Shown here: positions 47,701 to 58,019 of the stretch, in pieces
Layout of the letters: each line of letters starts with the position of its first letter
Position numbering within the stretch: the stretch's first letter is position 1
Source: Tuctoria greenei
Lineage: Eukaryota > Streptophyta > Magnoliopsida > Poales > Poaceae
DNA length: 64,000 nucleotides
Reading direction: 5' to 3'
Assembly: GCA_036927565.1 (NCBI GenBank)
Contig: JAYESD010000011.1
Location: 156,718,592-156,782,591, forward strand
The notes under the pieces: generated by a model
What the model was told of the DNA's origin: nothing
What the model saw: only the letters and a program-made list of their open reading frames with translations
Database searches by the model: none
Position numbers and translations under genes: made by a program

Positions 47701-49037
47701 TTAGCACTCTCAAGCTTGGCACGAGTTTCTTCAAGAGTTTAACCTTACTCTTCTCCCTCTTAATGATAGTATGATATTCATTTATTAATAAAGTTAAATC
47801 ATCGGGGGAAAGCTCATCATCGCTAGAGTCATCACATACCTTGGTGTTACCTTTTGCCATGAGGCACATGGGTGGTGGATGAATAGGTGAGTCATCATTG
47901 TTGGCAATGGCAATGCCGGCCAAACTTTCTTCTTCCGCTTCACTCTCTTCATCACTTGTTTCTTCATCGGTGACCCATTCATTTGCCTCACACATGAACA
48001 CCTTTTGTGGGCCATTTTTCTTCTCTGAGAAGAGTTTTGCCTTCTTGCCCTTGTCATGTTTCCTCTTCCCAAAGGATCTTGGCTTGTGTTTGGCCTCTTC
48101 TTCATCATCTTCACTATCTTCAAGCTTGTGATGCTTGCTCTTGTGGTTCTCTTTTCTTTTGTCTGGTTTTGGACAATCATAGGAGATGTGGCCTTGGTCA
48201 CCACAATTGTAGCAAGTCTTGTGATCATCTCTCATTGGTAGAAACGCTTTCTTCTTGGGATCAAATGTGTATCCCTTCTTAGTAATCTTGGAGTTCAAGC
48301 GTGAGAACTTTCTCGTCATCAATGCAAGCTCATAATCGTCATCTTCACTTGATGCTTGCTCTTCTTCACTTGATCTAGGCTCAACCACCTTCTTCTTCTT
48401 GAGGCTTGTTTTCTTGGTGGAGGCCTTTAGAGCAATTGTTTTTGAAGATGATTGCTCCATCATCCCAAGTACACTCATCTCATGAGCGTGAATTTCTCCA
48501 ATGAGTTCCGAAACTTCAATGTGGTCAAGAAACTCTTTTTGAAGTATGGAGTTGATGATGTTGTAATTGGCTTGGGAAGGAGCATAAAGATCTTTCGGTT
48601 GATGAGTCCCTTGCCAAGAGAAGCAATGTCAAGAGCATTAATTTCTTCAATAAGTACATTCAAGCGAGAGAACATATCATTGACATTTTCATGAGATAGC
48701 ATCTTAAATTCATCATATTTGGCTTTAAGCATGTGATATTTTATTTCTTTGACGCGAGATGAACCCTCATGTATTTCTATCAAGCCAAAATTTCACATGC
48801 CTTTTCTTTGCTAACAATCCTAGCAAACACATCTTGACTAATACACTCATAAATTGCATTCCTAGCTTTAGCATCCCACTTAATTTGATCACCAACATAA
48901 TTGTGCTCACCAAACCCCGCGTGAGTCGCTTCCCATACTTCAGGAGCAATAGGCTCTAGATAAGCGCGCATACGTGCTTTCCAATAGGCAAAGTTCTCGT
49001 CCTCGAAGATATGAAGCGAACCCCCAACCTTGACCAT
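44790..49037 (-). pseudogene. Degenerate gag-pol of element A, protease and most integrase deleted
   Basis: Gag pieces (49037-48780, 48783-48475, 48478-47600 with zinc knuckle CYNCGDQGHISYDC, 47693-46990) run in several frames. Near 46955 the gag tail joins straight to the late integrase segment starting NISYFRVFGCKCYIY. Against element B about 1140 nt are missing, exactly the length difference between A and B. Reverse transcriptase (with YVDDIIFG) and RNase H remain at 46698-44790 but are split by frameshifts. The element cannot encode protease or integrase. Confidence 0.85.
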
Positions 49038-49083
49038 TTTAGCTCTCTACCAGTGAAGCTAGAATGATCCTATGAGCAACTTT

Positions 49084-49095
49084 GCTCTGATACCA
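49084..49095 (-). other. Primer binding site of element A (tRNA initiator Met)
   Basis: TGGTATCAGAGC on the minus strand, two bases after the 5' LTR end, is the standard copia primer site complementary to initiator tRNA-Met. Confidence 0.9.
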
Positions 49096-49097
49096 AT

Positions 49098-49421
49098 TGT
49101 AAGGATCAAATGCCCAAGAGGGGGGGTGAATTGGGCTTCTTTTCAAAAATTAAGGCAATTAAACTTAATTACGAAAAGCCCAATTCCCTACGCAAACAGT
49201 CTATGCATTCAAGTAAATAGCAACTTCGCGATATATAAAATGCATAAGTGTAGGGTGAGGGGAAGAGAATGCAAACTCCCGAGGAGACACGAAGATTTAT
49301 CCTGTGGTTCGACAAGATCGTCAAGATCTTCCTACATCCATGTTGTGGCACCCACCAAAGGGTATAGTCACACCCAAGTCACCGAAACTAGGGATCTTCA
49401 CTATTCTTCTCCGTTCGCCAA
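49098..49421 (-). repeat. 5' LTR of element A, first part (interrupted by B)
   Basis: 324 nt, then the target duplication GCCAA (49417-49421) and element B. The LTR resumes at 61587 directly after the second GCCAA. Confidence 0.92.
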
Positions 49422-50799
49422 TGTAAGGATCGAAACGCCCAAGAGGGGGGGTGAATTGGGCTTTCTTTCAAATTTTAAGACAATTAAGCACTTAACAACT
49501 TAAAGTCCAATTCCCTATGCAATTAAACTATGCAATCAATATAATTTAAAGTTGCGGAATGAAGATTGCATAAGAGTAAAAAGGGGAAGGGATGCAAACG
49601 CTCAAGGGACACGGAGTTTATCCCGTGGTTCGGTAAGATCACAAGGATCTTCCTACGTCCACGTTGTGACACCCACCGAAGGGTTTTGCCACTCCCAAGT
49701 CACCGAGACTAGGGGCTTCTTCACTATTCTTCTCCGTTCGCCAACCTTGGCAAGGTGGAGCTCAAGCCTTGTACACTTTTGGGATCCTCCGGGCTTCCAC
49801 AATCCTCTTGGCAAGCTCCGGAAGTTGCACACACCAAGGGTCACTCCCTTTGGGCTCTCACTACACTAGAGACTCCAATCACCAAGAATGGAGGCACCCA
49901 AGCACTATCTCTAGCTAGTTCTAGCCTATTTCTTGGTGTACAAATGATGAACAAATGATGTAAAAGTGGTTGCTCTATTGCTTGAATGCTCTAGGATGTG
50001 TAGAGTATGTCTGGGCTTCAAGTCTTGTCGATTTGACAGGTTGAAGGGGTATAAATAGCCAGCCTCCACGAGATAGCCGTTTGAAAAGTAGGCTGACATC
50101 ACTTCTCTGCGAACACCGGATGATCCGATGTCTCCCCTTCAGTTGTCATCGGTCAAAGCCAAATTAGCTGATGTCACTGTGTCAGATATGACCGTTGTTA
50201 GACCGATGTTGATCTCTCTACTCATCGGATGATCCGGTGGCTCTTCCTCCAGAATTTTGCTTGATCTTGAGGCTCACTGGAGTGATTGACCGATGTGTGT
50301 AAGTCTGCACATCGGATGATCCGGTGCTTCTCTTGGTCCAATGGAATTGCAATCTGTGATGATGGACCGATGCACTGAGCCACTCACATCGGATGATCCG
50401 GTGAGTGCATTTGTCTGAGGTCTTCTTCTTCAGTTAAACCTACTCGACCGATGCAGTCAACTTCAAGACCATCGGATGATCCGGTGTGTTCAACTTGTTG
50501 ACTTCGAGTTGTTTTGAGTTGTTCTTTTGGAATTTTGAACTTGTGACTTCTTTGACATTTGTTTGAAGTGTTGTTTTGATTGTCTTCAAGCATGGAATGA
50601 TATCAAGTTAGAGCTTTCACTTCTTGTCATCATATGTTTTGATTTGATCTCATTCGTTGATTTTATATGGGTCTCCAATGTAATTTTGATTTCATTTGAT
50701 TGAGTGTCATTGAGACCTTGCATTCACAAATTCATTAGTAATATCGAATGGTTGTCATTAATCACCGAAACCGTACCTCATGGGGCCTAGATGCTTTCA
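49422..50799 (-). repeat. 3' LTR of element B
   Basis: TGTAAGG...GCTTTCA on the + strand. It contains four GACCGATG...CATCGG inverted pairs, with CATCGG at 50223, 50310, 50387 and 50470 (about 80-nt period), and TATTTATA on the coding strand at 50050-50057, downstream of the array. Confidence 0.95.
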
Positions 50800-50800
50800 A

Positions 50801-50813
50801 TCTCCCCCTTTTT
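50801..50813 (-). other. Polypurine tract of element B
   Basis: AAAAAGGGGGAGA on the minus strand, one base before the 3' LTR, is the primer for plus-strand DNA synthesis. Element A has the same tract at 40931-40943. Confidence 0.85.
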
Positions 50814-51159
50814 GGTGATTGATGACAACACAATAATTTAAAGCGCAATAATAATGAATTTGATGATAATACACAAGTAGATATGCAATAAGTACAACAT
50901 AGGACACATGAATCTTGTAAAGGGCAAATGAAAATTATGGTGCGAAAAGCTCAATTGATTAAAATCATTAAACAAATGAGACAAGCGAAAGAGTGCTTAA
51001 TTAAAATTACAAAAGAGTACTCAAGCAAGAATACAAAAGATAAACACACACTCACACACTCCCCCTAAACACGTACTCCCCCTGAGACTGCTACCCCCCC
51101 TGACTCTCCTACATCTTCTCCCCCTTTGGCATCAAGACACCAAAAAGGGATCAGAACGC

Positions 51160-53331
51160 CTACTGACCCTGAGAGCTAGGCGCGAGGACGAACTGAGCAC
51201 CGTCGCAGTCGTCGGAGCTGGAGTCGCCGGTCGAAGGAGCTGCCGGAGCGGTGGGAACTGGAGGGTCCGCTGCCGGTGCTGGAGGAGAGGAAGCAGGTAC
51301 TGAAGGTGCTGGAGGAGCTGGAGGAAGTGGAGCGCTCACCACGGACGCCGGTGTCTGCTGGAACAAGGTCGTCGCCGGCAGTGGTGAGTGAATCGGTGCG
51401 CTAGGTGCCAGAAGTGGTGACATGCTGATCGAAGGGATGGGAGTAGTAGGCACCTGAGCGACACCTGGAGCCAGTCCCAGTCCAGGCTGCTGTGAAGGAA
51501 GGGCGATCCCGGTCTGAGTGTATAGGTTGGTGATCAACCCTAGGATCCCCATCATGGCCTGCTGGGTCTGCTGCTGCTGGTCGAGGGTACGGCGGTGCAT
51601 CTGATCTACAAGGTTGGTGAACCTGTCCGTATCCTCTCGCCTCTGACGGGCGATCTCCAGCTGGAGCTCCTGCTGCTGCCTCTGCAGCTGTGCCAGGTGA
51701 GCAGCCTGCTCCGCCCTGGCCTGCTCAGCAGCGAGCCTGTCCTGACGCTGCTGCTCGATCATCTGCTGAAGAAGGGAGGACAGCTCCGACGGCTGTGACA
51801 CCTGCGCCTCAGACACAGGAGGTGGTGTCGGTGGCGGAGCAGCTAAGCCTCCTGCCTCGGCGTCATGCTGTCTCGGTGAGGGTGGAGGTGGAGGGAAGTA
51901 CTCCTCAACACTCTCGTCTGTGTCGCTCTCGGACCAGACGTGCTGCAAGTCTCCTCCTTGAGCTTCTGCCTCAGCCGGACGCTCATCTTCCTTCTCGAGG
52001 TCAGACCAATCCTCCTCAGTCAAGCGGGCCCTGACCTGGCGCTCAACCGGACGACCAAGACGGCGGTCTCCAGGAGCGGACGCACGGTAGTGACCGAAGC
52101 GGGTCACGCTCTCGTCAGCAAGCCGGGCCTGTGCTGTATGTCCCTCTGGCACCACCATAGAGCAAATATAACTGATCCAGTGCCCGTATGCTAGCTGCCT
52201 CATCATGCCCACTCCATCTGTGATTACGTCCTCCATCTCGCAGAGAAGTATGTCTATGATATCAAAATCCATCCCGTTCATTATGTAGAACAGGAGGGTC
52301 TGCTGGAGGCTCGTGAACCCCTCCAAGTATCCTGACCTCGGCAGGAGCGTGCGGCGCAAGGCGAGGTGCACAATGCGCGCAGCTGGGGTCAGGAGTGCTG
52401 GGACTCTCGGCTGATCTGGAGAGAACGTGGGGCCAAACAAGGATCGGATCTCGTCCAGCTGAGGTGCTACCCCTCCAGTAAGTGGCCTCCTCGGTGGATC
52501 TGCCTGCCCATAGACCTTCTCGTGTATGCTAGTATCGTGCAGGTCCAAGCCAAGGATGTGCCCCAAAGTCTGCCTCGTGAGATGGTAGTGCTGACCATTG
52601 AACATGAAGGCAATTGATCTTCTGCCCTCTGAGATGTACAGGGTCGCGTAGAAGACACGGACCCATTCTTCCACATACGCACTTCTCTCATAGTCCAATA
52701 GCTCCACCAAGCCTCTGTATCGCTCAAAGAAGGGGCGGACATCAGTTTCTGCTGCCACTGCGAGCTGTCTCCAGTCCAGGTGGTTGTGCTGGAAGAGCTT
52801 GTGCCCCCGGCGCTTGTAGGTCTCATAGAGAGACGCCTGGGTGACAGTCCAGAAGCGGCTGTCAACAAGAAGCTCTCGGGGCTGTGGGAACCACTCCTCA
52901 AGAAGAACACTCCATCTGAGCTTCCGGAGTTGCTTCGCCTTCATCTTTCGGTAGTCCACAAGACGGGCTCCTTCACCGACCCGGACGGCCGTGTCCATCT
53001 CATGGATGTCCCTCTCAGCCTCCCTGTCCTCACGACGGTCGGCGGCCGTCGGTCTCGGACGAGGAGCAGCCTCGACGTGACCCCCACGCGTCCGGGCTGA
53101 GCGCCGGCGGACGAGGGGCTCAACGGGCTCCTCTTCGGCGTCGGAGTCGTCGACCACTGGAGGCGGCCTTGGACGGGCCTCACGGATCCTCAAGGACCCT
53201 CCTCGGCCACGCTCACGCTCCTCGGCGGCGCGAGCGGCCATCAAGGCCTTCTTCTCATCCTTCGATAATTTTCGCTTCTTCGCGGCGGGCTCCGCGATCG
53301 CTTTTCCCTTTCCTTTGCGGTCGCGACCCAT
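51160..53331 (-). CDS. Extra ORF (ORF2) of copia element B, 723 aa
   Basis: An intact ORF lies between pol and the 3' LTR, the position of env-like genes in SIRE elements. The first 120 residues are basic and charged (GKGKAIAEPAAKKRKLSK, nuclear-signal-like, then RRRSARTRGG). A globular region follows, roughly 130-440 (WFPQPRELLVDSRFW, YHLTRQTLGHILGLDLHD, GMMRQLAYGHWISYICSM), resembling the Athila-ORF1/putative plant transposon protein (PMD-like) fold. Then an acidic hinge, a Gln/Arg-rich coiled coil (about 520-600) and a Pro/Ser/Ala-rich tail. No signal peptide or membrane segment is visible, so an envelope role is not supported. The first ATG is conserved in element A. The function is unknown. 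Confidence 0.85.
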   Translation of the reverse strand: MGRDRKGKGKAIAEPAAKKRKLSKDEKKALMAARAAEERERGRGGSLRIREARPRPPPVVDDSDAEEEPVEPLVRRRSARTRGGHVEAAPRPRPTAADRREDREAERDIHEMDTAVRVGEGARLVDYRKMKAKQLRKLRWSVLLEEWFPQPRELLVDSRFWTVTQASLYETYKRRGHKLFQHNHLDWRQLAVAAETDVRPFFERYRGLVELLDYERSAYVEEWVRVFYATLYISEGRRSIAFMFNGQHYHLTRQTLGHILGLDLHDTSIHEKVYGQADPPRRPLTGGVAPQLDEIRSLFGPTFSPDQPRVPALLTPAARIVHLALRRTLLPRSGYLEGFTSLQQTLLFYIMNGMDFDIIDILLCEMEDVITDGVGMMRQLAYGHWISYICSMVVPEGHTAQARLADESVTRFGHYRASAPGDRRLGRPVERQVRARLTEEDWSDLEKEDERPAEAEAQGGDLQHVWSESDTDESVEEYFPPPPPSPRQHDAEAGGLAAPPPTPPPVSEAQVSQPSELSSLLQQMIEQQRQDRLAAEQARAEQAAHLAQLQRQQQELQLEIARQRREDTDRFTNLVDQMHRRTLDQQQQTQQAMMGILGLITNLYTQTGIALPSQQPGLGLAPGVAQVPTTPIPSISMSPLLAPSAPIHSPLPATTLFQQTPASVVSAPLPPAPPAPSVPASSPPAPAADPPVPTAPAAPSTGDSSSDDCDGAQFVLAPSSQGQ

Positions 53332-53790
53332 CTAGACGACGGAGAGATAGGGTTAGCGAGGTTGGAAACGAATGATGACGAGATAATCAACGAGAGACGT
53401 CGCACGGCACGGAGCTCACCTTAGCGACGATGGAGCTCGGGAAAACCTAGCGACGGAGGCCGGAGAAGACGTGGAGGTGCTTCGACGGAGGGAGAGGTGC
53501 GGTGGCGGTGGTGGGGCTTGGGTGCGGGTGGAGCACGGCGGCGGCGGCGCCTAGGGCGGCGGCGGCTGCGGCTGCGGCTGCCGGCGGAGGTGGCGCGGTG
53601 CGCGGGAGGAGCACGGCGGCGGCGGCGCCTAGGGCGGCGGCGGCGGCTGCCGGCGGAGGTGGCGCGGTGTGCGGGAGAGGCGGCGGCGCGGTGGACGGTG
53701 GTCGGCGGCGGCGATTAGGGCGTTATCGGCGGCGGCGAGAGCACGGGGACGCGAGGCGCGGGGAGAGAGAAAGCGGCGGCGGCGCGCGGG

Positions 53791-54180
53791 TTTAAATAAT
53801 GGGGCCCAAACCCTAGCCGTTTTTTAAACACCGGATGGACCGATGATAGATGCAGTGAACATCGGTCAAATGAAACAGTGAGGATATTCAAGAATTGCTG
53901 TTGACATCGGATGAACCGATGATTAGGGTTTTGAACATCGGTCGAATAGCACAGTAAGGATGTTCAACCGAGTGATATTGACACCGGATGATCCGACGTT
54001 AGAGGGAGGTAGACATCGGTTGAATAGATCACAGCTCCAGAAGAGTGAACATCGGATGGGCCGATGTTTTCCAGGATGAACGCGTCGGATCATTTGAGGT
54101 TCTGACAGAGTTGGGCTTTGAGGATTGAACACCTATTTGACCGATGAGGGATTGACAGGGGCATCGGATAATCCGATGAT
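53791..54180 (-). promoter_or_regulatory. Internal LTR-like repeat array and TATA-like site before ORF2 (element B)
   Basis: Reading the minus strand, at least six CATCGG/CCGATG-type repeats (54180 to 53825) are followed by a telo-box (53808-53816) and TATTTAAA (53791-53798), 460 nt before the ORF2 ATG. The LTR has the same repeats followed by TATTTATA. This suggests a separate promoter for ORF2; it is an inference from layout and its conservation in element A. Confidence 0.45.
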
Positions 54181-54744
54181 AACAGAACAAAAACATCCCA
54201 TATATGTCCTTTGACCAAGCAAACAATCGAGGAAAAACACATGTCTTAGGACTTTTTGGGCAACCCCTTACCCCTCAAGAGGCTAATATGCCAATAGCTT
54301 GGCTAGACCTTAATGCAAATGGAACACCCAGAAAAACGGAGGAAAAATATCCAAATAAAATGTAAGGCCCATGCTTTGTGAGGTAGAGTATGAAGACTAC
54401 TATCTCAATGAAGCATGTTCCTCTAGGCATTAACGTACCTAACATTTTGTTCTTTCCACCTTATATGAGTTGAGATATTGCATTTCAAACAAGTCTCCTT
54501 CTCATGAGGTGGGTTCCCCTTTGTGACAATCTACCGTTATGCAATGCCAAACAAATTATAATGCAAGATATTAAATGAGTGCAAGTTTATATGGCAGGGA
54601 TCATGCAAGGCATAAAGTAAATCTATCTTGCCAAGTTTGAACCTTCCAAAGGCTTCCTCAGGGAAAACTACTTCTAGCTTGCCCCTATCCTTTGGGAGTT
54701 AGACAAGACCTATATGATATGCATCCTTACATGAACATGGCAAC
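54181..54744. other. Spacer between pol and the internal repeat array (element B)
   Basis: About 560 nt are non-coding and similar to 44170-44790 of element A. No motif was recognised. Confidence 0.5.
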
Positions 54745-57700
54745 TTACATGACGTTAGATGCATCTAGCACATTTAATTCACTTCTAAGTCTAGAAAAGG
54801 TTTTCTCATCAAGTGGTTTTGTGAAGATATCCGCCAATTGTTCTTCGGATCTAACACTTTGCAAAGAGATGTCTCCTTTAGCCTCATGATCACGCAAGAA
54901 GTGATGGCGAATATCAATGTGCTTAGTGCGGGAGTGTTGAACGGGGTTTCTAGCTATCTTAACCGCACTTTCATTGTCACAAAGGAGAGGGACACAACCA
55001 ATTTTAATTCCAAAGTCCAAAAGGGTTTGCTTCATATATAGAATTTGGGCACAACATGCACCGGCCGCTATATACTCCGCTTCCGCGGTGGACAACGCCA
55101 CGGAATTTTGCTTTTTGCTCGACCAAGATACTAGGGAACGCCCAAGTAAGTGGCACCCACCGGAGGTACTCTTGCGATCCACACGACATCTGGCAAAGTC
55201 CGAATCCGAGTATCCCAAGAGATGGAAACTAGCGTTCTTGGGGTACCACAAACCTACACTTGAGGTATGCTTGAGATACCGAAGTATCCTAAAGACCGCC
55301 TTCTTGTGCGATTCTTTAGGAGCCGCTTGAAAGCGAGCACACAAGCACACACTAAACATAATATCGGGCCTAGATGCGGTAAGATATAACAATGAGCCAA
55401 TTATAGAACGGTAATGAGATTGATCAATAGGTTTACCGTCCATGTCCGCGTCGAGATGGCAATTTGTCGCCATTGGAGTGCTTCTTGAGCTACAATCTCC
55501 CATCTCAAATTTCTTCAAGAGGTCCTTTGTGTACTTCTCTTGATAGATGAAGGTCCCCTCTTGAAGTTGCTTGATTTGGAATCCAAGGAAGAAGTTGAGC
55601 TCTCCAATCATTGACATCTCGAATTCCCTAGACATCATGGTGCCAAACTCATGGCTAAGAGATTTGTTAGTTGAGCCAAAAATGATATCATCGACATAAA
55701 TTTGACAAATAAATAAATCCCCGTCGATGTGCTTGGTGAAGAGTGTAGTGTCCACCCTCCCGATCTTGAATCCTTGCATGACTAGGAAATCCCTTAGTCG
55801 TTCATACCATGCCCTAGGTGCTTGCTTGAGTCCGTAGAGCGCCTTGTGTAACCTATACACATGGTTAGGATTCCTCGGATCTTCAAACCCGGGAGGTTGC
55901 TCAACATAAACAAGTTCGTTAATATAGCCATTGAGAAAAGCACTTTTAACATCCATTTGATAAAGCATTATATTGTGATGTGAAGCAAAAGCAAGGAGTA
56001 TGCGGATAGCTTCTAACCGAGCGACCGGAGCGAATGTTTCTCCAAAGTCTAGTCCTTCAACTTGTGAAAAACCCTTGGCCACAAGCCTTGCCTTGTTGCG
56101 GACCACGACGCCATTCTCGTCTTGCTTGTTCCGGTATACCCACTTCGTACCGATAACGTTCTTGTCCTTAGGTCGCTCCTCCAACACCCAAACTTCATTG
56201 CGGGTGAAGTTGTTGAGTTCTTCTTGCATGGCCATCACCCAATTTGGATCTTGGAGTGCTTCCTCTATGTGAGTGGGTTCTACACACGAAACAAAAGAGT
56301 AGTGCTCACAAAATGAGGTGACATGGCGGGAACGAGTACTTACGCCCCTTGAAGGACTTCCAATGATTTGGTCCATTGGATGCGCCTTGGAGATGCGTCC
56401 ATGCCTCATAAGTGGTTGTGAGTCACTTGGCGGTGGTGAAGCTTGTTGTTCCTCTTGTGGTTGGACTTGATTATGGACTTCTTCTTGTTGTTGGTGTTGT
56501 GTGGCTTGTGAATCTTGCATTGGCAATGGATCATCTTTTTCTTCTTCTTCTTCATCAACTTGAGGCATCATGGAGGTGTTGATGTTGGAACTTGATGCTC
56601 CCCCTTGATCATGGCCCTCTTCAACTTCCGGCTTGATGTCTCCAATGGTCATGTTTTTCATGGCTTCTCGTAGAGGCTCATCATCTATTTCATCATGACC
56701 AAAACTCTCCTCTTGGGAGCCATTAGTCTCATCAAACTCAACATCACAACTTTCTTCAACTAGACCGGAGGTTTGGTTGAATACTCGATATGCTTTTGAG
56801 TTTGATGCATAACCAAGAAAGATACCAACATCACATCTTCTTTCAAACTTACCGAGCCTTTTCTTGCGGTAGATGTAGCATTTGCACCCAAAGACTCTAA
56901 AGTAGGAGATGTTGGGCTTTCTCCCAATGAGGAGCTCATATGGGGTCTTTTGGAGTAGTCGGTGAAGATAGACCCTATTTGCGGCATGGCACGCCGTGTT
57001 GATTGCTTCGGCCCAAAACTTCTCCGACGTGCCATAGTCATCAAGCATTGCTCTTGCAAGGGTGATAAGGGTCTTGTTCTTCCTTTCAACGACACCGTTT
57101 TGTTGGGGGGTGTATGTGGCCGAAAACTCATGCTTCACGCCTTCACGATCACACCACTCCCCAATGTTGTAGTTCTTGAACTCGGTGCCGTTGTCACTCC
57201 GGACTTTGATGATGGGAAGTTGGAATTCCCGTTGAGCACGTTTGGCAAAGGTCTTGAAAACTTCCGGAGTTTCACCCTTGTCACCTAAGAACAAAGTCCA
57301 AGCATATCGAGAATAATCGTCAACGATAACAAGACAATAGAAGTTACCACCAAGACTTTGATATGTGGATGGTCCGAAGAGGTCCATGTGGAGTAGTTCA
57401 AGCGGCTTGGAGGTTGACACCATTGTCTTCATTGGGTGGTGTGAAGCAACTTGCTTCCCGGCTTGACAAGTGCTACATAGCTTGTTCTTCTCAAATGTGA
57501 CATCCTTTACACCGGTCACCATCCCAAGCTTGAACGACTTCTTAAGCTTGCTCATCCCAATGTGAGCAATGCGTCGATGCCATAGCCAACCCAAGCTTGT
57601 CTTAGTGAAAAGACAAGTGGTCAAGCTAGCATCCTTGTTGGAGAAGTCCACCAAGTAAAGATGTCCATGCCGAAATCCTTTGAAGATTAGTTCTTTGCTT

Positions 57701-58005
57701 GATTCACTAGTTACTACAACACCATTCTTGTCAAAGGTGCACGTTAGTCCAAGATCACATAGTTGTGCAATGGAAAGTAAATTGAAACTAAGTGACTTAA
57801 CATATAGTACATTAGAAATGGACAAATCATGCGAAATAGCAATTTTACCTAAACCAATTACCTTCCCCTTTGAGTTGTCACCAAAGGTGACTTGTTCATG
57901 ATTATCGGGGTTCTCTATGGTAGTGAACATACCATCATTGCCGGTCATATGTTGAGTGCACCCGCTATCGAGTACCCAATGTTTTCCTCCGGCTTTGTAG
58001 TTCAC
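54745..58005 (-). CDS. pol: Copia Pol: protease, integrase, reverse transcriptase, RNase H (1086 aa)
   Basis: This open frame carries the replication enzymes. The protease site is LDSGC with Asp13-Ser-Gly. The integrase zinc region is WHRRIAHIG...CSTC, and the DDE core has HMDLFGP, VRSDNGTEF and NGVVERKNK. The reverse transcriptase has YVDD at 770-773 and ALYGLKQAPRAWYERL. RNase H ends with AEAEYIAAG and ADIFTKPLDEKTF. No internal stop is present. The frame opens immediately after a TAG at 58006-58008, so it has no usable ATG of its own near the start and must be reached from gag by an unusual route. The domain set is complete for copia. Confidence 0.93.
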   Translation of the reverse strand: MNYKAGGKHWVLDSGCTQHMTGNDGMFTTIENPDNHEQVTFGDNSKGKVIGLGKIAISHDLSISNVLYVKSLSFNLLSIAQLCDLGLTCTFDKNGVVVTSESSKELIFKGFRHGHLYLVDFSNKDASLTTCLFTKTSLGWLWHRRIAHIGMSKLKKSFKLGMVTGVKDVTFEKNKLCSTCQAGKQVASHHPMKTMVSTSKPLELLHMDLFGPSTYQSLGGNFYCLVIVDDYSRYAWTLFLGDKGETPEVFKTFAKRAQREFQLPIIKVRSDNGTEFKNYNIGEWCDREGVKHEFSATYTPQQNGVVERKNKTLITLARAMLDDYGTSEKFWAEAINTACHAANRVYLHRLLQKTPYELLIGRKPNISYFRVFGCKCYIYRKKRLGKFERRCDVGIFLGYASNSKAYRVFNQTSGLVEESCDVEFDETNGSQEESFGHDEIDDEPLREAMKNMTIGDIKPEVEEGHDQGGASSSNINTSMMPQVDEEEEEKDDPLPMQDSQATQHQQQEEVHNQVQPQEEQQASPPPSDSQPLMRHGRISKAHPMDQIIGSPSRGVSTRSRHVTSFCEHYSFVSCVEPTHIEEALQDPNWVMAMQEELNNFTRNEVWVLEERPKDKNVIGTKWVYRNKQDENGVVVRNKARLVAKGFSQVEGLDFGETFAPVARLEAIRILLAFASHHNIMLYQMDVKSAFLNGYINELVYVEQPPGFEDPRNPNHVYRLHKALYGLKQAPRAWYERLRDFLVMQGFKIGRVDTTLFTKHIDGDLFICQIYVDDIIFGSTNKSLSHEFGTMMSREFEMSMIGELNFFLGFQIKQLQEGTFIYQEKYTKDLLKKFEMGDCSSRSTPMATNCHLDADMDGKPIDQSHYRSIIGSLLYLTASRPDIMFSVCLCARFQAAPKESHKKAVFRILRYLKHTSSVGLWYPKNASFHLLGYSDSDFARCRVDRKSTSGGCHLLGRSLVSWSSKKQNSVALSTAEAEYIAAGACCAQILYMKQTLLDFGIKIGCVPLLCDNESAVKIARNPVQHSRTKHIDIRHHFLRDHEAKGDISLQSVRSEEQLADIFTKPLDEKTFSRLRSELNVLDASNVM

Positions 58006-58019
58006 CTACACACATGAAG

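Noticed and set aside
49551..49870. Short ORFs repeated identically at 49552 and 60334
   Set aside because: They lie in the two LTR copies of element B and repeat only because the LTRs do.
50050..50057. TATAAATA on the plus strand of the LTR as an antisense promoter
   Set aside because: The element is transcribed on the minus strand and the same bases read TATTTATA there, in the expected place after the repeat array; an antisense role cannot be told apart by sequence.
50201..50480. Evenly spaced repeats resembling a CRISPR array
   Set aside because: Plant nuclear LTR context, imperfect repeats, unequal spacers and no cas genes; this is LTR regulatory structure.
51160..53331. ORF2 as an envelope gene
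   Set aside because: No signal peptide, no transmembrane helix and no cleavage-site context is visible; only the position is env-like.
53497..53795. Ala/Gly-rich plus-strand ORFs opposite the ORF2 leader
   Set aside because: They come from GGC/GCG triplet runs; the same region in element A does not keep the frame.
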